Positions 24,634-32,177 of a stretch of DNA of 33,377 nt are shown one piece after another. Every line of letters begins with the position of its first letter. Position 1 is the first letter of the stretch. The notes under the pieces were generated by a model. It was given only the letters and a program-made list of their open reading frames with translations, was not told the origin of the DNA and ran no database searches. The position numbers and the translations under genes are program-made. Origin of the DNA: Selenomonadaceae bacterium (lineage in GTDB: Bacteria > Bacillota > Negativicutes > Selenomonadales > Selenomonadaceae); assembly GCA_017535925.1 (NCBI GenBank), contig JAFXTD010000036.1, forward strand, positions 1-33,377, written 5' to 3'.

Positions 24634-25688
24634 ATTTGTATCGCGAGGTCAGAAGTTTTATCGGCAGAAATTTTGTGCACCCGTTCGAAAATTTTTGCGC
24701 GATTCACCGCCCCGAAATTTACGATTTCATTTACTACGACTTGCGCCTCGAAACTCAACGCGCTGATTGCGGCGATGTTTTTTTTATGCAAGTCAAGGGC
24801 ATGGAAAATTTTATACGGCTCAAGCGCAAAAAAGATTTCGCTTTGAAAGTTCCGCTGAACTTCGACGCGCCACCCGTCAATTTCAAAATCGCTGCGGTCG
24901 TTCACATTTTTTATCCCGAACTTGCCGAAGAGCTGAAAAAACTTTTGCTGAACATTCCCTGCGCGGTTGACGTTTTTATTTCGACGACCTCGCCCGAAAA
25001 AAAATTTGCCATTGAAAAAATTTTCAACGACTTCGACAAGGGCAACGTCACGATAAAAATTTTCGCCAATCGCGGGCGCGACATTGCCTCTGCGTTCGTC
25101 GGCTTCAAAGAAATTTACAATCGCTACGACGCCTGCCTCCATATCCACTCGAAAAAATCTCCTCACGCCGAAGATATTTTGTTCGGTTGGCGCGAAAGTC
25201 TTTACAAAAATCTTTTGGGCAGTCCCGAAATTGTCGGAGGCATCTTGAAAATTTTGTCGGAGGAAACTGTCGGGCTCGTCTTCCCGCAATATTTTAATCC
25301 GATTCGTCATTCGATTAATTGGGGCGAAAATTTTCACGGCACGAAAAATTTTTTGCACGGGCTCGGCATTGAGATTGACAATCGCAACTTGATTGAATTT
25401 CCTGCCGGCTCGATGTTTTGGTTCAAGCCCGCAGCCCTCGCGCCGCTCCTCGAAAGTGATTTGACCTTTGACGACTTCCCCGAAGAGTGCGGACAGATTG
25501 ACGGGACACTTGCCCACGCGATTGAACGGGCTTTTTTATTTGTCGTCGAGGCGGCGGGTTTCACTTGGATAAAAATTTCCGCCGACGAAAAATTTTTCGA
25601 CGCGACACCGATTTTAAAATCGACTTCACAAATTGAGCTTGAGAAAAATATTTTCGAGGCGCGACACTCCGTCTTGAAAAAATATTGA
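24630..25688 (+). CDS. RgpF-like rhamnan-synthesis glycosyltransferase
   Basis: A 352-residue protein of the rhamnan synthesis F family. The family core is clear: AAVVHIFYPELAEELKKLL, VFISTTSPEKK, NRGRDIASAFVGF, CLHIHSKKSPHAE, EFPAGSMFWFKPAALAPLL and QIDGTLAHAIERAF. RgpF adds or extends side chains of rhamnose-containing polysaccharides in streptococci. The start overlaps the GT2-GT4 gene by four bases (ATGA), so the two are translationally coupled and probably work on the same glycan. No signal peptide is seen. The acceptor and sugar cannot be told from sequence. Confidence 0.85.
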   Translation: MNLYREVRSFIGRNFVHPFENFCAIHRPEIYDFIYYDLRLETQRADCGDVFFMQVKGMENFIRLKRKKDFALKVPLNFDAPPVNFKIAAVVHIFYPELAEELKKLLLNIPCAVDVFISTTSPEKKFAIEKIFNDFDKGNVTIKIFANRGRDIASAFVGFKEIYNRYDACLHIHSKKSPHAEDILFGWRESLYKNLLGSPEIVGGILKILSEETVGLVFPQYFNPIRHSINWGENFHGTKNFLHGLGIEIDNRNLIEFPAGSMFWFKPAALAPLLESDLTFDDFPEECGQIDGTLAHAIERAFLFVVEAAGFTWIKISADEKFFDATPILKSTSQIELEKNIFEARHSVLKKY

Positions 25689-25698
25689 GGTGAGGACT

Positions 25699-27456
25699 TT
25701 GAACTTGGACGGCTTCTCGATGCGTCCGCTGACTTTGGAACTGGAAAAAAATTTGGTCGGCGGGCGCGTCGATAAAATCACTCAACAAAACAAAGCGAAC
25801 TTGACAATCACGATACGGCAGCCGGGAAAAACTTTTCTCTTGAGAATTTCACTCGCGCCGCAAAATCCTTCGGTGCACTTGCTGAAAAAATCGCCCGAAA
25901 ATCTTCCCGAACCTCCGACTTTTTGCATGGTGCTTCGGAAAAATTTGGAGGGCGGGCGAATCGCGGCAATCCGTCAACACGAACTCGACCGAATTATTTT
26001 TATCGACGTTGACTCAATCGGTGCCGGCGGAAAAATTCAGACGTTCACGCTCGCGGCGGAACTTATCGGCAAGTACAGCAACTTGATTCTGATTAACGAC
26101 GGGCAGATTGTCGACGCGCTGAAGAAAATCGGCACGAACTCCAGCCGCGTGAGAACCGTTCTCCCGAATCAAAATTATCAGTTGCCGCCCGCGCAGGACA
26201 AGCTTGATATTTTTTCCTGCGACGTTGAAAAAATTTTGGAACGAATCAAGGCGGAGGATTTGCGGCTCGACAAAGCGATTATGAATTCTTGTCAAGGCTT
26301 CGGGCCTCAAAGCGTCAAGGAAACAATTTTTTTTGCGGGGCTTCCCAATGACATAAAAATTTCCTCGCTCGACACCAAAGACTTCGACAGCCTCAAGGAC
26401 GCACTGATTGAGATTCGCGACGCCGCAAAAAATCCGACGCCTTGCATGATTGACGACGCGGGAAAAATTTTGGCAATATCCGCCGTCAAGCTGAATTATC
26501 TTCGCGGGAATGTTCGCACGTTTGAAAGTCTTTCGGAACTTTTGGAAGTCGCCGACGAAATTGCGGGCAGCTACGTTCCGCCCGACAAAGAAAAATTTTC
26601 CAAGCTCGTCAACAACGAACTGCGCCGCGCCACAAATAAAATCGCCGTGTTGGAAAGCGAACTTGCCGCCGCAGAAAACGCCGACGATTGGAGGATTCGC
26701 GCCGATAATCTTTCGACTTATCGCTATCAACTCAAAGACCACGCCGACGACGAAATAACCGTTGACAACATTTACGACGGCGAAAAAATTTCAATCCCGC
26801 TTGACAGAAAATTGACAATCGCCGCGAACGTTCAAGCCTGCTACAAAAAATACGACAAGCTCAAGCGTTCGACGAAGTTTATCGCCGAACAGATTGAACT
26901 TTGCCGCGAAGAAATTTTTTATCTGGAAAGTGTCGCTCACTCTTTGACTGCCTCGACGACGCTCGCCGACATTGACGAAATTCGCACGGAGTTAATCGCG
27001 GGCGGCTACCTCAAAGAGGCTAAGAAGAGAACCGCGCTAAGCAAGAAACCTCAACCGCTGAAATTTATCGCACCCGACGGCACGGAAATTTTGGTTGGGA
27101 AAAACAATTCGCAGAACGACCGCTTGACGTTTAAAATCGCCGCGCCCGATGATTTATGGCTCCACACGAAAGAAATTACCGGCTCGCATGTCATTGTTCG
27201 CAGTTCGAATGTCAGCGATGAAACTTTGCAACTTGCCGCAGAACTCGCCGCGCATTTCTCAAAGGCTCGCGATTCTTCGAAAGTCCCCGTCGATTACGTT
27301 CAATGCAAATTCGTCAAGAAACCTTCGGGCTCGAAGCCGGGCTTTGTCATCTTCACGAATCAACGCACGCTTTACGTCACGCCCTCCGACGCTTTGAAAA
27401 ATATTTTGGCTCAAGCGCAGGAGCAACGTGACGTTACATCCAACGGTCGCGTTTAA
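25699..27456 (+). CDS. rqcH: RqcH/NFACT family ribosome quality-control factor
   Basis: A 585-residue NFACT protein (often annotated as fibronectin-binding protein). In Bacillota, RqcH binds stalled 50S subunits and adds alanine tails to nascent chains. NFACT-N has LDGFSMRPLTLELEKNLVGGRVDKI and the Asp-Arg pair in HELDRIIFID; a coiled-coil follows (about 295-435), then NFACT-R with LWLHTKEITGSHVIVRS. TTG 25699 is preferred over GTG 25690: it yields MNLDGFS, which fits the usual MALDG start, and GAGGTGAGG lies before it. The last ten or so residues (QRDVTSNGRV) look added on: their DNA matches filler sequence in the korC duplication (29-base stretch, 26 identical). Confidence 0.9.
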   Translation: MNLDGFSMRPLTLELEKNLVGGRVDKITQQNKANLTITIRQPGKTFLLRISLAPQNPSVHLLKKSPENLPEPPTFCMVLRKNLEGGRIAAIRQHELDRIIFIDVDSIGAGGKIQTFTLAAELIGKYSNLILINDGQIVDALKKIGTNSSRVRTVLPNQNYQLPPAQDKLDIFSCDVEKILERIKAEDLRLDKAIMNSCQGFGPQSVKETIFFAGLPNDIKISSLDTKDFDSLKDALIEIRDAAKNPTPCMIDDAGKILAISAVKLNYLRGNVRTFESLSELLEVADEIAGSYVPPDKEKFSKLVNNELRRATNKIAVLESELAAAENADDWRIRADNLSTYRYQLKDHADDEITVDNIYDGEKISIPLDRKLTIAANVQACYKKYDKLKRSTKFIAEQIELCREEIFYLESVAHSLTASTTLADIDEIRTELIAGGYLKEAKKRTALSKKPQPLKFIAPDGTEILVGKNNSQNDRLTFKIAAPDDLWLHTKEITGSHVIVRSSNVSDETLQLAAELAAHFSKARDSSKVPVDYVQCKFVKKPSGSKPGFVIFTNQRTLYVTPSDALKNILAQAQEQRDVTSNGRV

Positions 27457-27563
27457 GTCAAAAATCTTTCCGGCTTATCGCCGCGTCTTAAAAATTTTGT
27501 CTGACGCGCAGGATTGAAAGTTTTTGGCGCGAAGTTTACAGGAACTTTTCGGGAGGTGCGGCG

Positions 27564-28004
27564 TTGAGGATTTATATGGACAACTGTTGTTTCGGCAGAC
27601 CGTTCGATAATCAAAGTTTTCCGCGAATTTTTATTGAAACGCAAGCCACATTGTTTATTCAAGATAAAATTCGAGAGGGAAAAATTGAACTGGCAACGTC
27701 ACACATCTTGCACTATGAAAACAGCGAATGTAAGCTCAAAATTCGCAAAGAATCCGTCGCTAATTTTTTGAAGGAGTACTCGAAAATTCACATTGATATG
27801 AATTATGGCGAACAAGTCTTGAAATTATCGGAAAAAATTATTTCCAAAGGCGTGAAGCCCAAAGACGCCTATCACCTCGCAAGCGCAATATTGGCTGAAT
27901 GTGATTATTTTTTGTCGACCGATGACAGACTGATAAAGTACAAGACTGACAAAATTATTCTGCTTAATCCCGTTGAATTCATTAAAGTTTTGGAGGCGGA
28001 TTAA
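27564..28004 (+). CDS. PIN-domain protein, candidate toxin
   Basis: A 146-residue protein with a PIN-like nuclease fold. RIYMDNCCFGRPFDNQ gives Asp6 as first acidic residue; HYENSE, KPKDAYHLASAI and LSTDDRLI supply the other acidic positions typical of VapC-type RNases. The start is TTG 27564, supported by GGGAGGTG five bases upstream. A 69-residue gene follows after one base. A toxin-first pair is unlike classical vapBC, where the antitoxin comes first. The 107-base gap before it has no clear promoter, only a weak CGCGTC/GACGCG hairpin (about 27481-27507). The PIN call is from motifs; the toxin role is inference. Confidence 0.75.
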   Translation: MRIYMDNCCFGRPFDNQSFPRIFIETQATLFIQDKIREGKIELATSHILHYENSECKLKIRKESVANFLKEYSKIHIDMNYGEQVLKLSEKIISKGVKPKDAYHLASAILAECDYFLSTDDRLIKYKTDKIILLNPVEFIKVLEAD

Positions 28005-28005
28005 T

Positions 28006-28215
28006 ATGACACATCCTGACGATTTAATGGCACAAGGAATGAGGTGCTTGATTGACAATTTGGGTATCATTGAAGCGCAACGTTTTATCGTGTTGGTAAA
28101 GAGCGACAAGAGCGATTACACCGAGTGGCAACGCGAGCATTACGACAAAATGACGGCCGGCGAACTTCATGCTGCGTTAATGGAATTTGCCAAGCAACAT
28201 TCCGTCAATTTATAA
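28006..28215 (+). CDS. small partner of the PIN-domain gene
   Basis: A 69-residue, soluble, probably helical protein: DLMAQGMRCLIDNLGIIEAQRF, then SDYTEWQREHYDKMTAGEL. I recognise no classical antitoxin DNA-binding domain. It starts one base after the PIN gene stop, and GGAGGCGGA, inside the end of that gene, is its ribosome site. Tight coupling suggests that the two products act together, perhaps as toxin and neutraliser. I chose ATG 28006 over earlier in-frame starts because of this site. Confidence 0.7.
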   Translation: MTHPDDLMAQGMRCLIDNLGIIEAQRFIVLVKSDKSDYTEWQREHYDKMTAGELHAALMEFAKQHSVNL

Positions 28216-28239
28216 AATTTTTGCAAAGGAGAGAGCTTT

Positions 28240-28449
28240 ATGAAGTCTGAATTCACGCTCAAGCTTGAGCGGTGCAAGGGCTGCGGTATTTGCGTATCGT
28301 TTTGTCCGAAGCAGGTTTTGGCATTGGACACGCTCGGCAAAGTTTACGTCGCCAATCACGAGAATTGTATAGCTTGCGGGCAATGTGAGCTGCGTTGCCC
28401 CGACTACGCGATTTTCATGGACAAAGTTAAAAAGGAGGCGGCGAAATGA
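28240..28449 (+). CDS. korD: 2-oxoacid:ferredoxin oxidoreductase, ferredoxin (delta) subunit
   Basis: A 69-residue 2[4Fe-4S] ferredoxin-type subunit. CKGCGICVSFCP and CIACGQCELRCP are the two cluster sites. It passes electrons from the TPP-containing catalytic subunits to free ferredoxin. AAAGGAGAG precedes the ATG, and the stop overlaps korA by four bases. The delta-alpha-beta-gamma order is that of KorDABC in anaerobic bacteria. Confidence 0.93.
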   Translation: MKSEFTLKLERCKGCGICVSFCPKQVLALDTLGKVYVANHENCIACGQCELRCPDYAIFMDKVKKEAAK

Positions 28450-29588
28450 GCGCAAGATTGATGCAAGGCAACGAGGCTATCGCCGAGGGTGCACTCAAAG
28501 CCGGCGTCAGATTTTTCGGCGGCTATCCCATCACGCCTTCAACCGAAATAGCCGAAAGTTTGGCTAAGCTTTTGCCCAAAGTCGGCGGAACCTTTGTTCA
28601 AATGGAAGATGAAATTGCAAGCATGGGCGTCGTATTGGGTGCGTCTTTGGCAGGCAAAAAAGTTTTAACCGCCTCTTCAGGCCCGGGCATAAGTCTCAAG
28701 CAGGAACTTATCGGCTATGCCTCCGCCGCAGAAATTCCCGCCGTGATTGTCAATGTTCAGCGCGTTGGTCCTTCGACGGGGCAACCGACCGCACCTTCTC
28801 AAGGTGACGTTATGCAAGCGCGTTGGGGAACTCACGGTGACCATTCGATTATCGTTTTGAGTCCGTGGAGCGTCCGCGAGGCTTTCGACATTGCCGTTAA
28901 GTCAGTCAACTACGCCGAACGTTTCAGAGTTCCCGTGATTTTGTTGACGGATGAAATCGTCGGGCACTTGAGAGAAAACGTTGAGCTTCCCGCCGAAGTC
29001 GAAATTTATCCGCGTCGCGCTCCGAAAATTTCTCGTGCAGAAGGTTACGAACCTTTCACACCCGACGAAGATTTGGTTCCGAACGTCGCCAACTTCGGCG
29101 AAGGCTATCACATTCACGTGACGGGCTTGATTCACGACGAAACGGGCTTCCCAAGCGGCAGTCCCAAAGTCACTCGTGAGGCTATCAAACGCATGCACGA
29201 AAAAATTTCCCGCGCAGAAAATGAGATTATCGAAGTTCATCAAGAATTTATGGACGACGCGGAATTTGCGGTTGTGAGTTTCGGCGGAACGGCTCGCACG
29301 GCTTACGAGGCTGTCCTCAACGTTCGCAAACGCGGCTTGAAAGTCGGCTTCGTGAGGTTGATTACGATTTTCCCCTTTGCCGAAAAAATTATCCGTGAGC
29401 TGTCGAAAAAACTTCGCGGGCTTGTCGTCGCCGAATTGAATTTCGGGCAGCTTGTTTACGAGGTCGAACGCGCCGTTAAAGGTCAATGCCCCGTCAAGCT
29501 CTGCGCCAAATACGACATGACGATTTTTGAGCCGGAGGAAATTGAGGCGTCGATTGAGGAACTTATCGCGGAGGGGAACGAGCAATGA
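28446..29588 (+). CDS. korA: 2-oxoacid:ferredoxin oxidoreductase alpha subunit
   Basis: A 380-residue subunit with the pyrimidine-binding domain of 2-oxoacid:ferredoxin oxidoreductases. GNEAIAEGALKAGVRFFGGY, PITPSTEIAESLAK, MEDEIASMGVVLGASLAG and SSGPGISLKQELIG are characteristic. The enzyme converts a 2-oxoacid, probably 2-oxoglutarate, and CoA to an acyl-CoA plus CO2 and reduced ferredoxin, or runs in reverse to fix CO2. Substrate choice between 2-oxoglutarate and branched-chain 2-oxoacids cannot be settled from the sequence. It overlaps both neighbours by four bases. Confidence 0.93.
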   Translation: MSARLMQGNEAIAEGALKAGVRFFGGYPITPSTEIAESLAKLLPKVGGTFVQMEDEIASMGVVLGASLAGKKVLTASSGPGISLKQELIGYASAAEIPAVIVNVQRVGPSTGQPTAPSQGDVMQARWGTHGDHSIIVLSPWSVREAFDIAVKSVNYAERFRVPVILLTDEIVGHLRENVELPAEVEIYPRRAPKISRAEGYEPFTPDEDLVPNVANFGEGYHIHVTGLIHDETGFPSGSPKVTREAIKRMHEKISRAENEIIEVHQEFMDDAEFAVVSFGGTARTAYEAVLNVRKRGLKVGFVRLITIFPFAEKIIRELSKKLRGLVVAELNFGQLVYEVERAVKGQCPVKLCAKYDMTIFEPEEIEASIEELIAEGNEQ

Positions 29589-30415
29589 TTGAGCGCACTT
29601 ACGAAAAATTTTTCAGACAAAATCGCCTGCCGCATTTGTGGTGCCCCGGTTGCGGAAACGGAATTGTCATGAAAGCGATTGTTCAGGCGATTGAAAAAAA
29701 TCCTGCCTTCACGCAAGACAACACGGTTATCGTCAGCGGAATCGGCTGTTCTTCGCGGGCAAGCGGCTACATGGATTTCGACACGCTTCACACGGCGCAC
29801 GGCAGGGCTATTCCCTTCGCGACGGGTGTCAAGCTTGCGCGCCCCGAATTGAACGTAATTGTTATCACCGGCGACGGAGACTGCACGGCGATTGGCGGCA
29901 ATCATTTCATTCACGGCTGCCGACGCAATGTCGACTTGACGGTTATCCTCTTCAACAACAATATCTACGGCATGACCGGCGGACAAGCCTCGCCTATGAC
30001 GCCTTTGGGCAAGAAAGCCACGACTGCTCCTTACGGCAGTGTTGACAGACCCTTTGACGCCTGCAAGTTGGCGGAGGCGGCGGGTGCCACTTACGTTGCA
30101 AGGTCGACGGCATTTCACGTTCAACACCTCGTCAAGACGATTGAGGACGGTTTAAAGAATCACGGCTTTTCATTTATCGAAGCTCTTGTTCAATGCCCGA
30201 CGGCTTACGGCAGACGAAACAAAATGGGCGACCCTGCAAAGATGATGGCTTGGATGAGAGACAACGCCGTCATGAAGACTGCTTGGGACAAATTGCCCGA
30301 CGAGAAAAAAATCGGCGATAAGTTCCCGATTGGTTTGTTCTATCAAGCGGAGGCTACTCCTTACGACGCGGCTTATCATCACGTTCAAGAACTCGCGGGG
30401 GGTGCGGCGAAATGA
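29585..30415 (+). CDS. korB: 2-oxoacid:ferredoxin oxidoreductase beta subunit
   Basis: A 276-residue TPP-binding subunit. HLWCPGCGNG contributes a cluster or cofactor cysteine pair, and GDGDCTAIGGNHFIHGCRRN with LFNNNIYGMTGGQASPMTP is the TPP/magnesium site. YVARSTAFHVQHL and EALVQCPTAYGR are typical of KorB. Its stop (TGA 30413-30415) overlaps the ATG of the truncated korC copy, the original coupling for the gamma subunit. Confidence 0.95.
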   Translation: MIERTYEKFFRQNRLPHLWCPGCGNGIVMKAIVQAIEKNPAFTQDNTVIVSGIGCSSRASGYMDFDTLHTAHGRAIPFATGVKLARPELNVIVITGDGDCTAIGGNHFIHGCRRNVDLTVILFNNNIYGMTGGQASPMTPLGKKATTAPYGSVDRPFDACKLAEAAGATYVARSTAFHVQHLVKTIEDGLKNHGFSFIEALVQCPTAYGRRNKMGDPAKMMAWMRDNAVMKTAWDKLPDEKKIGDKFPIGLFYQAEATPYDAAYHHVQELAGGAAK

Positions 30416-30546
30416 GGAAACAACTCAGACTTTCCGGCAGCGGCGGTCAAGGCGGCAACGTGACGTTGCATCCTATGGTCGCGCCGAATCGTTGCGAGGA
30501 TTCAAAGGTTGTAACCGCGTCGAAACGCAACGCTGCGCATTGCTAG
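30412..30546 (+). pseudogene. truncated first copy of the korC start
   Basis: A 44-codon frame beginning MRKQLRLSGSGGQGG. The first 43 bases (30412-30454) match the start of the complete korC at 30581, with two silent differences (AGG/AGA and CTC/CTT). After that the sequence is unrelated (30455-30580) and the frame ends at TAG. The position, overlapping the korB stop by four bases, is where korC should begin, so this is the original start cut off from its gene. Translation to a 44-residue peptide is possible. Confidence 0.85.
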
Positions 30547-30560
30547 TTGAACTTAATTAA
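30455..30560 (+). repeat. filler sequence in the korC duplication, possible small dispersed element
   Basis: This unrelated stretch begins with the palindrome GCAACG-TGA-CGTTGC and holds further short inverted pairs (GTTGCG/CGCAAC and GAATC/GATTC). Its first 29 bases (30455-30483) match 26 of 29 bases at the 3' end of rqcH (27423-27451), spanning RDVTSNGR codons. A second frame through it is also open to TAA. Two occurrences at disturbed gene ends suggest a mobile or repeated element; the evidence is short. Confidence 0.5.
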
Positions 30561-30580
30561 ACTTTTGAGAGGTTTTTGAT

Positions 30581-31102
30581 ATGAGAAAACAACTTAGACT
30601 TTCCGGCAGCGGCGGTCAAGGCGTTATCACTGCGGCGATAATTTTGGCGGAGGCGGCGGTCTCGGAAGGCAAAAACGCTGTTCAATCGCAAAGCTACGGC
30701 CCCGAAGCTCGCGGCGGTGCCTCGAAGTCAGAAGTAATTATCGACGACGAAAAAATTTATCACCCGCATGTCAAGACGCCCGATTTTGTTTTGGCTATGA
30801 CGCAGAAGGCAGCCGATAAATATTTCCACGACCTCAATCCCGAAGGAACTTTGATTCTTGACGACGACCTCGTTCCGAATTCGCCCGATTTCAAAAATAT
30901 AATTCGCGTGCCGATAACCAAACTCGCCGTCGAAAAACTCGGCAAAGCTCTGTTCGCCAATATCGTTGCGCTTGGTGTGATTGTCAAAGTCACAAAGCTC
31001 GTCGACTTCGAAACGATAAAAAAATCTGTGGCAAATCGCGTGCCGCCTCACACCGTCGAACAAAACATGACCGCCTTGCAACTCGGTTTCGATGCCGTAT
31101 AA
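30581..31102 (+). CDS. korC: 2-oxoacid:ferredoxin oxidoreductase gamma subunit
   Basis: A 173-residue full-length gamma subunit. RLSGSGGQGVITAAIILAEA, QSYGPEARGGASKSEVII and RVPITKLAVEKLG are typical. It carries the CoA-site or structural gamma domain of the complex. The ATG has GAGAGG eight bases upstream. Unlike the other kor genes it no longer overlaps its predecessor: 165 bases, holding a truncated copy of its own start and unrelated filler, separate it from korB. Confidence 0.93.
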   Translation: MRKQLRLSGSGGQGVITAAIILAEAAVSEGKNAVQSQSYGPEARGGASKSEVIIDDEKIYHPHVKTPDFVLAMTQKAADKYFHDLNPEGTLILDDDLVPNSPDFKNIIRVPITKLAVEKLGKALFANIVALGVIVKVTKLVDFETIKKSVANRVPPHTVEQNMTALQLGFDAV

Positions 31103-31114
31103 AATTTTTGAACG

Positions 31115-31945
31115 GTGGCAAATTTGACTAAGGAAGAATTTTTGGAACGCGGTCGCGAACTCGGCAACATAGGCAAATACAAGAGCGCGATAAAATTTTA
31201 CAGCAAGGCACTCGCCCTCGACTCGAAATTTTCGGAGGCGTATAATCTGCGCGGCGTCGCCTATTCAAACATCAAAGATTATGAGCAGGCGATTTACAAT
31301 TTCTCGCGGGCGATTGAGTTCGATTCGACAAACGCAGAGCTTTATGACAATCGCGGAATTATTTTCAGTGACTTGAAAGAATATGCGCGGGCGATTGCCG
31401 ATTTCACGAAAGCGATTGAACTCAAGCCGACGAAGGCAGATTTTTATATCAATCGCGCTCTTGCCTATTCCGCTCTTGAAGATTACGGGCGGGCAATGAA
31501 AGACTTCAGCGCGTCGATTAAAATCTATCCGTATTCCACGACGTATTATTATCGCGGAGATTTATACATGTCTGTCGGAAATTTTGCGGCGGCTGTCGAA
31601 GAATTCAACGCGGCGATTAAGATTAACAACATTTTTTTCGAGGCTTACAAATTGCGAGGCATTTGCTTGTATTGCCTGCAAAAATATGAGTTGGCGATTG
31701 CCGACTTTAATAAAATTCTTGAGTTCAACATAAATGACGCTTGGTCGTATTTTTATCGCGGCTTGTCGTATTATCGGTTGGAAAATTTTTGCGAGGCGAT
31801 AAAAAATTTTAACAAAGCCGTCGACCTTCAACCCGAATTTGCGGAGGCTTATAAATATCGCGGCGCGGCTTATGAATTGCTCGGCGAGGAAGTTTTTTCC
31901 AAAATCGATTGCAGGAAAGTTGATGAGCTTAAGGGTTGTTGGTAA
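31115..31945 (+). CDS. tetratricopeptide-repeat protein
   Basis: A 276-residue protein made of about seven TPR units of 34 residues, e.g. AYNLRGVAYSNIKDYEQAI, LYDNRGIIFSDLKEYARAI and AWSYFYRGLSYYRLENF. It has no signal peptide or other domain, so it probably is a cytoplasmic protein-protein scaffold with an unknown partner. GTG 31115 is the start of the frame, but its ribosome site is weak; TTG 31124 is possible. The end is odd: Lys-Gly-Cys-Trp and the stop TAA (31943-31945) are encoded by the left end of the MITE-like element, so the original C-terminus has been replaced. Confidence 0.85.
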   Translation: MANLTKEEFLERGRELGNIGKYKSAIKFYSKALALDSKFSEAYNLRGVAYSNIKDYEQAIYNFSRAIEFDSTNAELYDNRGIIFSDLKEYARAIADFTKAIELKPTKADFYINRALAYSALEDYGRAMKDFSASIKIYPYSTTYYYRGDLYMSVGNFAAAVEEFNAAIKINNIFFEAYKLRGICLYCLQKYELAIADFNKILEFNINDAWSYFYRGLSYYRLENFCEAIKNFNKAVDLQPEFAEAYKYRGAAYELLGEEVFSKIDCRKVDELKGCW

Positions 31946-32149
31946 ATTTAACCGACGGCTTCGAATTGCGCATTTCAATGACCTTTGTTTATTGAATCTA
32001 CTTTTTCTTTGCCGGCACCAAAGAAAAAGTAGCAAAAAGAAAGGTGCTTTAACCGGCGGATGAACATCCTGTTCATATCGCCGGCGGCCGTCATCCATGA
32101 CGGCCGGGCTTTCACTCACCGCTATTATCGAATTTACCAACAGCCCCTA
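31930..32149. mobile_element. MITE-like element, copy 2
   Basis: A 216-bp element flanked by TA, with ends AGGGTTGTTGGTAAATT and AATTTACCAACAGCCCC. It matches copy 1 (13358-13574) in its ends and its three hairpins; the CCGGCGGATGAACATCCTGT block is identical, and the last hairpin differs only in its loop (TCCG versus TCCA). The A/T-rich arm has diverged, but the paired CTTTTTCTTTG/CAAAGAAAAAG form is kept, suggesting selection or origin for structure. It overlaps the end of the TPR gene and ends 13 bases before the ribosome site of the oxidoreductase gene. Confidence 0.85.
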
Positions 32150-32177
32150 TTAAAAATTTTTTCGGGAGGAATGCACT

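Noticed and set aside
24612..25517. A 301-codon minus-strand open frame
   Set aside because: It is antisense to the RgpF-like gene and has no ribosome site or known motifs.
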